DNA of 64,000 bases, taken from NCBI GenBank assembly GCA_940671915.1, contig CALNVZ010003433.1, forward strand, positions 51,157,060 to 51,221,059, written 5' to 3'. The stretch is from Paracentrotus lividus (lineage: Eukaryota; Echinodermata; Echinoidea; Camarodonta; Echinidae). The notes beneath the pieces are model-generated. The model had not been told where the DNA came from. It worked only from the letters and a program-made list of their open reading frames with translations, and did no database searches. The position numbers and the translations under genes are program-made. This document shows, in pieces, positions 27,624 to 37,935 of this stretch (position 1 is the first letter of the stretch; each line of letters opens with the position of its first letter).

Positions 27624-28049
27624 GGGAGGCAGAACATGGAATGATATTGCAAATCAAAAATTTCTTGATTTAGCTGCATTTTGCAACATAATTATAAAAC
27701 TTATAGGTCAGTCTGGTATCTCTTCAAAAATTACAAGTAATTGCTTGCTTTACTTCGAGATATCAAGATTTCGTCCAAATACTCAAATTAGTAAACCATC
27801 CGGGTGGAAAACAAATTGCCATGTGCTTTTCAAGACACCCCACTTCCTGTCGTGTCCCCGACTAGAGCGGGCTGGAGTGTTGCTGCAAAGGGTTGAAAAT
27901 TCACTCGCGTTTGGCTGTTACAAACTGTTTTGTGGTAGTAAATGACTTCCATTTGAATCTGAAATTTCAAGTAGTTGGTTTTTACTATTAGAGCAATAAA
28001 TTTTATTCATCTGATTAATTGCTCTTGTTTTGAAAGTTACTGTTTCCCT
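27624..28049. mobile_element. 426-bp TTAA-flanked non-autonomous element
   Basis: Flanked by TTAA (27620-27623 and 28050-28053), with short inverted ends GGGAGGCAG.AC and GT.ACTGTTTCCC. The matching site in segment A (near 21270) reads TGTTCCTTTAATGCTAATT without the insert, so the event and its TTAA target are seen directly. A 115-codon open frame covers much of it, but shows no recognisable motif and I do not call it a gene. Confidence 0.8.
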
Positions 28050-29605
28050 TTAATGCTAATTATATTATTTCCACATAACATATCATATCATGAATTAATG
28101 GGATGTTCAATAAAAGTGATTTGCAATGTCGTATTACACAATATTCAGGCTTTCTAAATAAACAATGACATTAATTCCTTAGGCTAATATTACAGCATAT
28201 ATGCATATTAGCCTAGTTCATTATGCTAATTAGCCATTTAAAGACAACCATTACTTAAAGATAAAACTGATATCATATATGAATTCCTCGTCGTAAAATA
28301 CCCTTAAATGTCGTTTCATTCACGTTTCCAGGGTTCTTTAATTAAGATTAACCCCATATTCCATATTACAATTGATATGCTAATTAGGCCATTGTTCGTA
28401 TTATGCTAATCATATCATATCTACAAAACATATCATCTCATGAATTAATGGGATGTCTTCAATAAAGTCATTATCAATGTTGTATTAATTGCACAATATC
28501 AGGCTTTCCAGATAAGAAATATTGATAATTAATCCATAGGCTAATGCATAGGCTAATATGCATATTAGCTCATTATGCTAATTAGGCCATTTAAGACAAA
28601 AGCACTACTTAAAAGATAAAAATAATATCACAAATGAATCTCTCGTCGTAAAATACCCTTAAAAAGTCGTTTCATCCATATTTTTGGGGTTCTTGAATTA
28701 CGATTACCCACATATCCAATACACAAAATATGCTAATTAGGTCATTATTCTAATTATTCAAATTAAAAAAGTTGCCCTCGTTGCCAAGCTGGCAACCAAC
28801 CTAAATTTTCTTAAATACCCATATAGAACACGAACAACCAAAAAACCTGTACTTAAAGACTTTTCCGGGTCTTGTACATGGCCTATGGGAGATTCCTATG
28901 GGACCATCTACTGGACTAATCCCTGGGAGACAGGAAGTGCATTGTAACAGCTAAATGGATATCCTACATACATAGCCCAGGCCACCTTTATTACACAAAG
29001 ACCCATGCATATACAATAGCAAGCAATAGGATGTGCCTTACAATAGACTTATTATACATGCATGTACAGGTATATCCACTACACAGTACACATGCAACAG
29101 TGTATGGGGCACTGGATGCTTCTTAGAATATATTTTCACTTCAACATTAACAACTATATAGAACAATAAAAATTTGCTTGTCTATGTACATGTATATTGA
29201 CAAGCTGTCACGTTTTTTTTATTCTAAGATGTTTTCTATTATTTAGCATGCCTCTTTTGTGTATTTCATGCATTTGCTTTTGATAGTGATGTCAATTGTG
29301 AGTTGCAGCCCTTACAGTCATTTAAAAAAGTTTCAGTTTTTAATCTGTTCACTTTGAGATTCTCAAATCCCCATACACTCTTTACATATATATATATAGC
29401 CAAACTGGTTCCCATTAAAAAAAAGCTAGGTTAACGAATAGCAAACTCTTACAAAGTCTAAAGTAGTTAGCCCATGATCTATTCTTTTGGACGAGTTTTG
29501 TGAAAACAAACATTGTTTATCTATTCAATATAGCACTGTTACAAGTTTTATTGACATTACCTGATGTAATATATGGCATACCAATTATTACTTCATCATT
29601 TACCC

Positions 29606-31359
29606 AAAAAATATATGACTGGTTATACAGTGTTATATTAAGGCTATGATTCTGATTTGTTTCAAAAGATTGCAGAAAAAGCTAAAAAATCTCACTCAAA
29701 GTGAAAATTTGGAAGCACCCCTTTTATTGTTCTAACTCGGTCAGACATGAATTATGAACATTGAGTTGTACATCAAATGAAAGCAGAGGAGCATATCTTT
29801 TCATTCATGCACATCTAATAATGCAAATATTATATGATTATGACAACAAAAGTTGCACCGAATCTCTGTTACGTTATGTTAGGCAGATGAAGCTTTTATG
29901 AAGTGGGGAGAGGGGGGGGGGGCTGAAACCAAAACAAATGATTATCACCAGCCCAGTTTCGAAAAGCTGTTGAGTGTGAGGGGGGGGGATTTAAATTGTA
30001 TCGCACATCTGAAACGTGGAAGGATTTGTTATCATAATTTAGTTTTAATATTTTTATAATTACACTTTTAGCAGTAAATATTCTTAACCGTAGCTACATG
30101 TAGCTTCCGCTTACACACAATGTTTGCATTTTTGCATCAAAACCAAATAATCTTTGTCAATATTTGTTTGTTTATCACATTATTAGTTGATACAAGTGAT
30201 TCTGTTCGTAACACTCAAGTGAGCGGAGCGAGCGAGCACAAATTTTCTCATGCTTCTGAAACATATAATTTTTTGAGATTTCAATATCTTGTTGGTCTGT
30301 TACATATTTTGTTGATACAATAATGTCCTTGTGTTGTAACAAAAATATGGCTTTGACCAGAAAACTAGCAATAGACCTAACTCGTTTAATTCTAAAATAT
30401 GATATATGGGGTTTTACGCATCAGGGAGTTCATATCTAATCATATTTGAACAATCCGATCCAAATCTAACCGTAACCAGGATGGGCTTTTCTTATGGCCG
30501 GGGTGGGGGAGGTGGGGGAGGGGGGGGGGGGAGTAATATCTGTCATGGGTCTTGCACAATTACACTTCTAGCCCAACATTTGTGCCAATTTTCAATTGCA
30601 ATGCTTTGTTTTCTTTGATTTTAGAAAAATGTGACGTTACCATGGCAACGCATTTTCTCGCACTGTCGAAATTTATACCACAACCCATCTCTTAACACAA
30701 TTTTGATGTGCGTGCAAATTTTTGTGGCAATCAGTCCTTACAGGGCCGAGATCTGTCACATCTCACAGGATTACAACAACAGACAGAGCATGCGCAAAAA
30801 AACAAACAGTTATCTGATCACTTCAGTTGGCAAAAGTTGTTGCAGTTTCATCTCGGGAGTTGCAACGTAACATAAGTTGAATGGATAAATTGTATAGCAG
30901 ACTGACAACGACTGTTCCTTGTCAGTCTGCTATACATTTTATCCATTCAGGAACAATGGATACACTAACGAGCACCAACTGAGAATTAATGTATAAAGAA
31001 AGTACAATACATAGGAGATCTGGGTGAGTAATAGAAATGACTGGTAACAAACAAACTGAACTGACAGAGCATAAGAAACTAATCAAACTAAAAACAATTA
31101 TGGATAAGTAGAGCATAAGGAACAGAGTTCTTTTTCGGTTGTCCGTTCAAAGTTTTATGCATGTTCAAAATCTGACACTGGATGTTCTCGGTCATGAAAT
31201 GAAGACGGCAGAGGAGAATAGCTGCCGACTATGAAAATGGAAAATAACATAAATCAATACAGTGCCAATTTGGGTCTTTTTTCCCTCTCTGTTATTGCAA
31301 TCCAGTGAGATGTGATAGTAATTTAAGGTGCATCCTCATTAACAAATTATGGACATTAA
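29606..31359. other. spacer with G-runs, no gene
   Basis: Holds G-runs near 29915, 29978 and 30510, the phrase AAGTGAGCGGAGCGAGCGAGC near 30218, and a compact hairpin (30878-30949). Open frames are under 80 codons and rich in simple sequence. No gene supported. Confidence 0.55.
30878..30949. repeat. near-perfect short hairpin, 31-bp arms, 10-nt loop
   Basis: Arm 30878-30908 (TGAATGGATAAATTGTATAG, then CAGACTGACAA) is the reverse complement of 30919-30949 with a single mismatch; the loop is CGACTGTTCC. The length suits a microRNA-like precursor or a tiny snap-back insertion. There is no evidence of transcription. Confidence 0.8.
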
Positions 31360-32273
31360 AGTGGAATGAAACTCAGACATTCACATGTGTTAACCCTAAA
31401 AAGACTGGGGGGCTGAATCAGCCCCCCCCCCCTCGACATTTTTCACAATAATCGCAAAAAAAAAATTCGCCTAGATTTGGTGACTTTTTTCTTTCAAAGT
31501 CTTGCGCACATTTTTAAACCACTTTCGTAAAAACCAGCTTTACCATCGGTTCTGGAGTTATAACATTTTTTCGCGACATGCGTCATGGATAAAATAATTT
31601 TTTCCCATTGCTTTGTGTGTAAGTGTATTTTACATGCGTTATACATACATATATATGCATAATTAATTCGATTTAGAATAATAGAGATAAAACATATGAC
31701 AAATTTGATGATTCACAATTACAAATAAACATGTAAGATATCTTTAATCAGAAATTTATCAAAAATTTGTTGAAAATAAGAAAATGAGAAAATGGGATTT
31801 TCTGGGAAAATTTGCATATTTGCATAATTAATTATGCATAAATTAAAAATTATAAGAGATATCATAAATCCAATGACATATTCTTGCAGATGATATGATA
31901 GACCACACGTGTACCAAGTTTGGTTGAATACGGGCGATAAATGTCCGAGATCTTAGAGGGGGGCTGAATCAGCCCCCCCCCCCCAGATTTTTTAGGCGTC
32001 AAAATAGCCCAGTCTTTTTAGGGTTAAGTGAATAGAGAAGGCCAAGAAGATGAAAATGTTAGCAAAATTTGATGAGCAGTTTTTTTAGTTATGCGTTTTT
32101 GAAATTTTAGTAAATCCTATTCCTAATTATGGACATCCTCAAATTTGCAACTCAGCTAGAATCTGTGATGTCATTGTGGAGAACTCTCCCTATTGCTCAA
32201 ATTTTCACTGTTAAGTCTTCTTGGCCTATTCTATTCACTGAAAGCATGTGAATGTCGTAGTTTCATTCCATTT
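31360..32273. mobile_element. inverted-repeat MITE (AGTGGAATGAAACTC family), split by a nested element
   Basis: The left end AGTGGAATGAAACTCAGACA follows TTAA (31356-31359). The inverted right end is GTAGTTTCATTCCA near 32255-32273, where the TTAA is decayed to TGAA. About 280 bp belongs to this element; the rest is the insertion at 31394-32023. A sister copy is at 33328-33903. Confidence 0.75.
31394..32023. mobile_element. 630-bp TTAA-flanked element, CCCTAAAAAGACTGG termini
   Basis: TTAA at 31390-31393 and 32024-32027 flanks inverted termini CCCTAAAAAGACTGG and CCAGTCTTTTTAGGG. Just inside both ends is GGGGCTGAATCAGCCCC, a self-complementary block followed by C-runs. The sister of the host MITE at 33345-33375 runs straight across this position, which confirms a nested insertion. 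No coding sequence. Confidence 0.9.
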
Positions 32274-33327
32274 TGAAACTTATGTTCTGCAATGTGTGTC
32301 ATCTTTACTCTAAAAACTTGCGATGTTAGCTCAACCCCCCAAAATTGCAAAGTTTCAGGACAATCTGTGCATGCCTAACATGCTCGATCGACAATTCACC
32401 ACTAAACGTGATTCACACATTTAATTGTCGCGTGCTACATGAAATGCGGATACTGAAGTCACATGAGTAAAATATTACATTGCGCAATGTTTTGTGCGAA
32501 GTTAGAAAAATCACACTCTGACTTGCAATTTTTCAGGCAGCTTTTGGAATGGTTGCTAGGCAACTTTCACCACAACACCACAATTTCGTAGTCCGAATGA
32601 GAATGGTCCTTTCATTAACAAATGATCAATTAATAAATTGTTCATTGGAAACTGCTTTGTGAAATCTTTGTGAATATTCCTCATTTTGTTTCGCTGCTGC
32701 ATGCCTAGCAATTCAGCCCACTTGTTGAAAACAGTAAATCAAAAATAACATATTCATCATTTAGCCTTTAGTCATCATATGGCATCATCGCACATCCATA
32801 TGGTGTATGAAGATTGGAATGTAAAATGCTGAATTCCACGTCTTTGGCAGGTTCATTCAGCACTCTCATCTTTGATGTTTCCCTGTAGATTGAAGAAAAC
32901 AAAATGTTAACAGTAAAACATGCAAATCATTCTTTTCTGTAATATACCTATGCAAAGAATTTTATGCATGTTGGAAATTTTAAATGACATGAGAATTAAG
33001 GGCTAAATATATTTTGCGGTCTGAGTTAAATTTTCTCAAAAATGTCATGAAGCAAATGTGTACATAAAAAGGCTCAAATGAGTGCACTTCTGCCACATAT
33101 ATTTGCAATGAGACAGCATTTGCTAACATTTGATTTCTTCAACCTGATTCATCACTAGATCAATTCTGTATTTTGGGCCAAAGAGCATCAAGTATTGATC
33201 CTTAGTTGGGTTTTCTAATTGCTTATGTGGGTGGATCTGTGAAGTGGGACTTTGGATAGCTATTATAACATTAAGTCCATATTTCTCTTTTACCATAATT
33301 GTTATATTCATTACACAGGTACTTTAA
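32274..33327. other. spacer, no gene
   Basis: Moderately AT-rich with no long frame, no obvious repeat partner inside the window and no RNA signature. Confidence 0.5.
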
Positions 33328-33903
33328 ATTGGAATGAAACTCAGACATTCTCATGCTTTCCGTGAATAGCGAAGGCCAAGAAGACTTAAAAAGTGAAAGT
33401 TTGAGCAAAATTGGATATATAAGCCGTTTTTTAATCATGAATCTTTGAAGTTTTAGTTATAATCCTTATTATGGATATCCTAAAGTTGGTAACTCCGCCA
33501 CAATCTTGTGGGGAACTCTCCACTGGTTATCTACAGAATTTCACTTTCAATTTTTTTTTTCATTTTCATCAAAAATATTTTCACTAATGTATTTTCGTGT
33601 ATGACGTGGCGCAGTATCAATTCAGCATCATTTCTGAAAGAATCAGGACAATTGCCTTTCTTATGGTTTATAAAGTTAAATTCTATGAACATCTATGTAC
33701 ATAATTACCAATGGAAAGTTCTCCACAATAACATCACAGATTCTGGCTGAGTTGCCAACTTGAGGATGTCCATATACTAAAATTTCAAAAAATAATAACT
33801 AAGAAACGGATTATCCAATTGTGCTCATACTTTCACTGTGACATAATTTTGGTCTTCTCCATTGACTGAAAGCATGTGTGAATGTCTTGAGTTTCATTCC
33901 ACT
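33328..33903. mobile_element. 576-bp MITE, unsplit sister of the 31.4 kb element
   Basis: TTAA at 33324-33327 and 33904-33907. Inverted ends are ATTGGAATGAAACTCAGACA and GTTTCATTCCACT. The inside keeps the words GAATAGCGAAGGCCAAGAAGA at the left and TTGGTCTTCTCCATTGAC at the right. Non-coding. Confidence 0.8.
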
Positions 33904-34623
33904 TTAAGTAAAATCAAGCCAAGTAATAATCAAATATAAATCATTATTATGCTTATATGCCTAATTGTTATTCTTTTCATTGTTCATCATTTGAATGGAA
34001 GGAACATGATCTGTTACAATTAAGCCATTTAGTATGTTAACTAAGGTGCAATTTAATTTAATTTGTATTGAACCTCAAGCTGACCATCAAGACAGCATGA
34101 CTCAACTTTAAAAGTCATTGTTACAATGCATTAATGAGTTTTTAAGAAGTGCTGTAAAACTGAAAATAGCAATAGACTATACTCACAATTTCATCATAAT
34201 TCACTTTGTAAATAACTATCATAGCTGGTGTGGATTAATTTCTAGAACTAGGTTTCATAACTAATTCTTCAATTACGTTAAATTCAATCTTTATTTTACT
34301 TTTTAATTAGTTTCTGTTTCACTCTCCCATCATGACCATCCATGGTGATTTAAATGAGAGCAAGACTGATGTTCAGTCTGATTGAACCTTATTCAATTTA
34401 AGGGAAATATATTAGAGTAATCACTGTAGATACATGTATTAGGTACAGTATTTTTTTAAAGCTACTGTTTATACACCCTTAAAATCAAACATTAGCAATG
34501 AATGTCACAAATAAGCATATACATGTACTTGTATACATCTTAAATAAAGACTTTGTTGATATGCAACTCTCTCATTAAGCCACAAACAATTATCTACAAA
34601 CTTGCTACTTAGCATGCATTTAA
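33904..34623. other. spacer, no gene
   Basis: AT-rich sequence without repeats shared elsewhere in the window and without a supported frame. Confidence 0.5.
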
Positions 34624-34875
34624 TTAATTTTCCCGCGCTGGTCCAAGGTATATGGACCTAGGGCTGGTGGCAGGAAGTGGATACAAAGGGCCGATAAAGA
34701 AGAAGAGTTGCAAGACAGTAGGCATATAAACATGATAAAGAGAAGGGACAGACTCAAAACTCTCCATTCTACCCTCAACAATGACTATGACAAACATCCT
34801 TTCACTGTAATTGCTAGAGCCATTGTCAAGGGTATTAAAAGGACTGGTTTGCTTAATCCTTCTCTTTGTCCATAA
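34624..34875 (+). CDS. unidentified 83-codon open stretch, possible exon
   Basis: Open from the stop at 34621 to TAA at 34873, with varied, non-repetitive composition in an AT-rich neighbourhood. It includes RKWIQRADKEEEL, then a basic MIKRRDRLKTLH, then HPFTVIARAIVKGIKRTG. The only in-frame ATG is internal (34732), leaving 47 codons. I do not recognise the family. It may be an exon, a gene fragment or chance. A second exon-like stretch follows 65 bases downstream on the same strand. There is no strong acceptor upstream and no signal peptide or membrane segment. Confidence 0.3.
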   Translation, partial: LIFPRWSKVYGPRAGGRKWIQRADKEEELQDSRHINMIKRRDRLKTLHSTLNNDYDKHPFTVIARAIVKGIKRTGLLNPSLCP

Positions 34876-34940
34876 TGTTTATAGTGAGGGATTATGATCA
34901 GGATTGAGGTCTTGAGATGAAAATATCATTAGTATATTGA

Positions 34941-35040
34941 CAAGCAGAGGAAGCTCACCTATATCATCGTGTTCCTAAAGTTTTCATCCGTGTGCAGAGA
35001 AGATCTCCCACAGCCTGTTTTTATTGTTCTTCCCTTTCTG
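34941..35040 (+). CDS. unidentified exon-like stretch ending at a strong donor
   Basis: Open frame from 34941 reading HRVPKVFIRVQRRSP and ACFYCSSLSG, with possible acceptor AAGCAG at 34947 and consensus donor CTG|GTGAGT at 35040/35041. The donor is phase 1. The exon at 37251 would continue it in frame for about 20 codons (to TAG at 37313), which would put its Kozak ATG out of frame. Alternatively this is 5' untranslated exon sequence. Family unknown. Confidence 0.3.
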
Positions 35041-36411
35041 GTGAGTCCTAAAATTCTGTAAATTGAAATATTCATAGTTTTCATGAACATTTATTGATAC
35101 AATTACATTCTTGTAAGAGCTTTAATTCACTAGTGAAAGTCCAATCACCCACACACAATATACACATTGTCAAATTTATGGAGTCAATCTATTTCAAAAG
35201 GGAAAATCAATGTTTAATCATAGACATAAGTGATGTGATTGGCACAAATTTGTATGTTATGACCAGATTACTATAAAATGCAAATTAGTAAATTGATAAC
35301 AAAAAGTTTGAAATGGTTGAAATAAGTTTTATATACACTTTACTTAAATAGTTCAGGAGTGGGGTAAAACCAAAGCAATTGGCACTGTGTCTTGCATCAA
35401 TTGGGGTAGAGGGTGCCCCAGAAAGACAATTATCTTAGCATGTAAGAGGAAAACTACTATAAGTACAGTCAAAGCTGAATAATAATTTCTGAGATAAATG
35501 CCATTTGTTAGAGGAAAACCTCTACATGTACATGAACAGCTACAATTCTTACATTCAACACAAACATTAAGTCTCCCCAAGCATTTAAAAAAAATATATC
35601 TTAAAGTATTTGTGGATTTTAGTAATTTAAACATTTCTAAATGGGCGATTTTCTTTCGTACAATATTAGTGGTAATGACTGATATTGATTGACATTTTAA
35701 CCATCAAAATGTGTATTTTTGATATAATGTTCAAGAAAAAAAGTTGCACTTTAAAGTTTTATATGGGATGTTGAGTGCATTTAACCCGATTACATGTAGC
35801 TCACTATTGTACGTAGATTTTTATAGGCGTGGCATGCTGCCAAAGCACAGAAATTAAGCCAGTTTCATTTTTTTTTCTCGCACTTTCCATTAGAAAATTC
35901 ATATTTTGATGGTCAAGACGTCAATCAATATGAATCCTTAACCACTCATATTGTCTGTAAAGAAATGTCGCATCCAGAATCTTTTGAATGATACAAATCT
36001 GCTAAGTATTTTCAAAGATATCCCATAAAAAACTACTGCAACTTTATTGCTCTCTTGTACCTGGTATAAAAAAATACATATTTTGATGGTGAAAACATCG
36101 ACAAATATCAATAATTCACCACTCATACTGAGCGTAAGAATATTGCGCATCTAGAAACATTTAAATGGTGAAAATTCACAAAATATTTTCAGAGATATTT
36201 GAAAAAAATGTTTGGGGGGACTTACTTTTTATGTCAAGTGTTTAAATACAGTTTGAGTAATCATTTATAAGAGGATCCTCTGACATTTATTCTAATTTGA
36301 AAATAATCATTATTTATATGCTTTGGACAGATTGGGCTATTCTTGGGTAAGCATGCATGTATTGTACTTAAATTTATAATTGACTATTATTTATAATAAA
36401 TATATATTATA
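35041..36411. other. intergenic or intronic spacer
   Basis: AT-rich. It holds weak internal repeats around TTTTGATGGT (35699-36085), but no gene and no clear element ends. Confidence 0.5.
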
Positions 36412-37103
36412 CCGCGTGTCCCAGAAAAAGCAAAACGGTTTCCAAAGTCTTTTCCAATCATTATGCCCGCAAAATCATTAAATTTGGTTGGGAACTTTTG
36501 ATTTTATGAGTAATTACTAATGCCCTGTAATTTTCAGAATTCGCCCGATTTCCAGACTTTTTGAGGCGAGATAACCAATTAAATTGCAAATTACAAAATT
36601 ACCATCCACAAGAAATTACTCATAAAATCAAAAGTTTCCAAACAAATTTCATAATCTTGGTGTCATTATAATGGATAAAACATTCTCTAAACAATATGGG
36701 GAGGAATATTACCTGTTGATCAGAGCAAAATCTTTAAAAAAAAAATCAACTGATCTGATTGATGTGCGCCTGCTAGGTAGCCTCACTGTGTTTTGTGCCT
36801 CCTTGTAAAACAGTGCTTGAATACTGACGGAGCTACCCTGTCAAAAGAAGACGAAATAAATAAAATAAATAAATAAAAATAAATAAAAGATCTGTTATTT
36901 AGGGGTCCACTCACCAATGACATACCCCAAAAATGACAGTGCGTGAGAGATTACTCATGTACAATAAAAAGTTCTTAACCAAATTCAAATGTTCTTGGTG
37001 TTATTTCAAAGAGGAGAAGATGATCTCTATCGAGTAAAGTGATAATCGTAACTGTTTGGATAGAGGAAAAAATCGACCGTTTCGCTTTTTTGGGGACACT
37101 CGG
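36412..37103. mobile_element. 692-bp TA-flanked MITE, CCG.GTGTCCC termini
   Basis: Inverted ends CCGCGTGTCCCAGAAAAAGC and GCTTTTTTGGGGACACTCGG, each next to TA. Such GTGTCCC ends resemble mariner-type miniature elements (family knowledge). The inside carries a second inverted pair around TTACTCATAAAATCAAAAGT, and an A-rich retroposon-like tail. Confidence 0.7.
36854..36889 (+). repeat. (AAATA)n tail, probable retroposon 3' end
   Basis: AAATAAATAAAATAAATAAA-type repeat directly after a GC-richer stretch (about 36770-36850: CTCACTGTG, GTAAAACAGTGCTTG, GCTACCCTG), the usual look of a short retroposon 3' end. It is nested in the TA-flanked MITE. Family not determined. Confidence 0.5.
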
Positions 37104-37250
37104 TATAGTATAATTACAATGAATTATTAATGAATTCAATCCTATTCACCTCTAATATTGTGCAGAGGCAGTCTACAATCTTAAAATGATTTCTAAAACT
37201 GTTACTTAATATGATCTTCTAACATCCAATCTTATTTTTTTTTTTTACAG

Positions 37251-37347
37251 ATGTTCTAAGTGAAGAGCCTTTGTTCCACCAAGTTTGGAGTTTTGCGCCA
37301 CCATGGAGGAGATAGATGGAGTAGTTGATCAAGAGGAATCATCACAG
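37251..37347 (+). CDS. candidate start exon of the tyrosine-recombinase-derived gene
   Basis: Acceptor TTTTTTTACAG ends at 37250 after a long T-run; donor CACAG|GTAAAA follows 37347. The ATG at 37303 sits in GCCACCATGG, a near-ideal Kozak context, and codes for 15 residues, MEEIDGVVDQEESSQ, up to the donor in phase 0. Joining to the acceptor at 59078 keeps frame and reads on through IFPVEVPMSPSS. The composition (acidic, Ser-rich) matches the start of the downstream exon. The join spans 21.7 kb of repeats, so it needs transcript proof. A competing reading makes this the last exon of the unknown stretch at 34941-35040, stopping at 37313. Confidence 0.5.
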
Positions 37348-37935
37348 GTAAAACTAGTACCTATTGGACTTATTAACATGCATTTTGGTATTTTGTTCAA
37401 AATTCATGAAGACTTGAAAGAAGAAAGTCACCAAAACGTGGTGCGCTGGGAAAAAAAATTGGCAAAATTATCGGGAGAAATGTAGAGGGGCGCCTTTTAG
37501 GCTCCCCAGTTTTTTTAGGGTTAAACTTTTACCTACACCCTTGGAAACCGAACTTTCTGTATTTTCACATCAGGTACCTTCATACCAAGTTTTATTAAAA
37601 TTAGTTGAACTTTACTAAAGTTATGGAACGGAAACCATAATGACCTTTTTTCACATGTTCAATGAGCTATGACCTATGAACTTTGACCTACCTCCTCGGA
37701 AATCAAACTTTTGATATCGGGTACCTTAATCACATAAAATTTCATTAAAATCAGTTGAACATTACTAATGTTATCAAATGGAAACCATATATTTCAGCTC
37801 TTTTTGCATATTTAATAAGCTATGACCTTTGAACTTTGAACTAAATCCTCGGAAATCGAACTTAGGCTGTATTTTGATATCAAGTACCTTCATATAAAAT
37901 TTCTTCAAAATCAGTTGAACTTTACTAAAGTTATA

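Larger units (their letters stand above)
25460..28925. mobile_element. large inverted-repeat element with ~350 bp sub-repeats, fuller copy
   Basis: The left arm runs 25530-26700 with sub-repeats starting near 25740, 26090 and 26440, each around TTTTAAGGGTATTTTA.GAC and CTAATTAGCATA. The right arm, 27300-28850, holds the same units in reverse. Ends read GACCCGGAAAAGT.TTTAAG in inverted orientation, with the TIR continuing through GTACAA and TTGGTTGCC. This is a non-autonomous fold-back design with no protein. Each arm exceeds 1 kb, so extruded or transcribed forms would be strongly hairpinned. Confidence 0.75.
24547..29605. repeat. segment B of the second near-duplicate pair
   Basis: Matches segment A at both ends. 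Inside, it keeps both arms of the inverted-repeat element and two insertions not found at the matching site of A (27077-27262 and 27624-28049). It could be a second haplotype laid end to end with the first, or a true tandem duplication. Confidence 0.8.

Noticed and set aside
31394..31400. Telomere-like CCCTAA
   Set aside because: A single occurrence that forms part of a defined transposon terminus; there is no tandem array.
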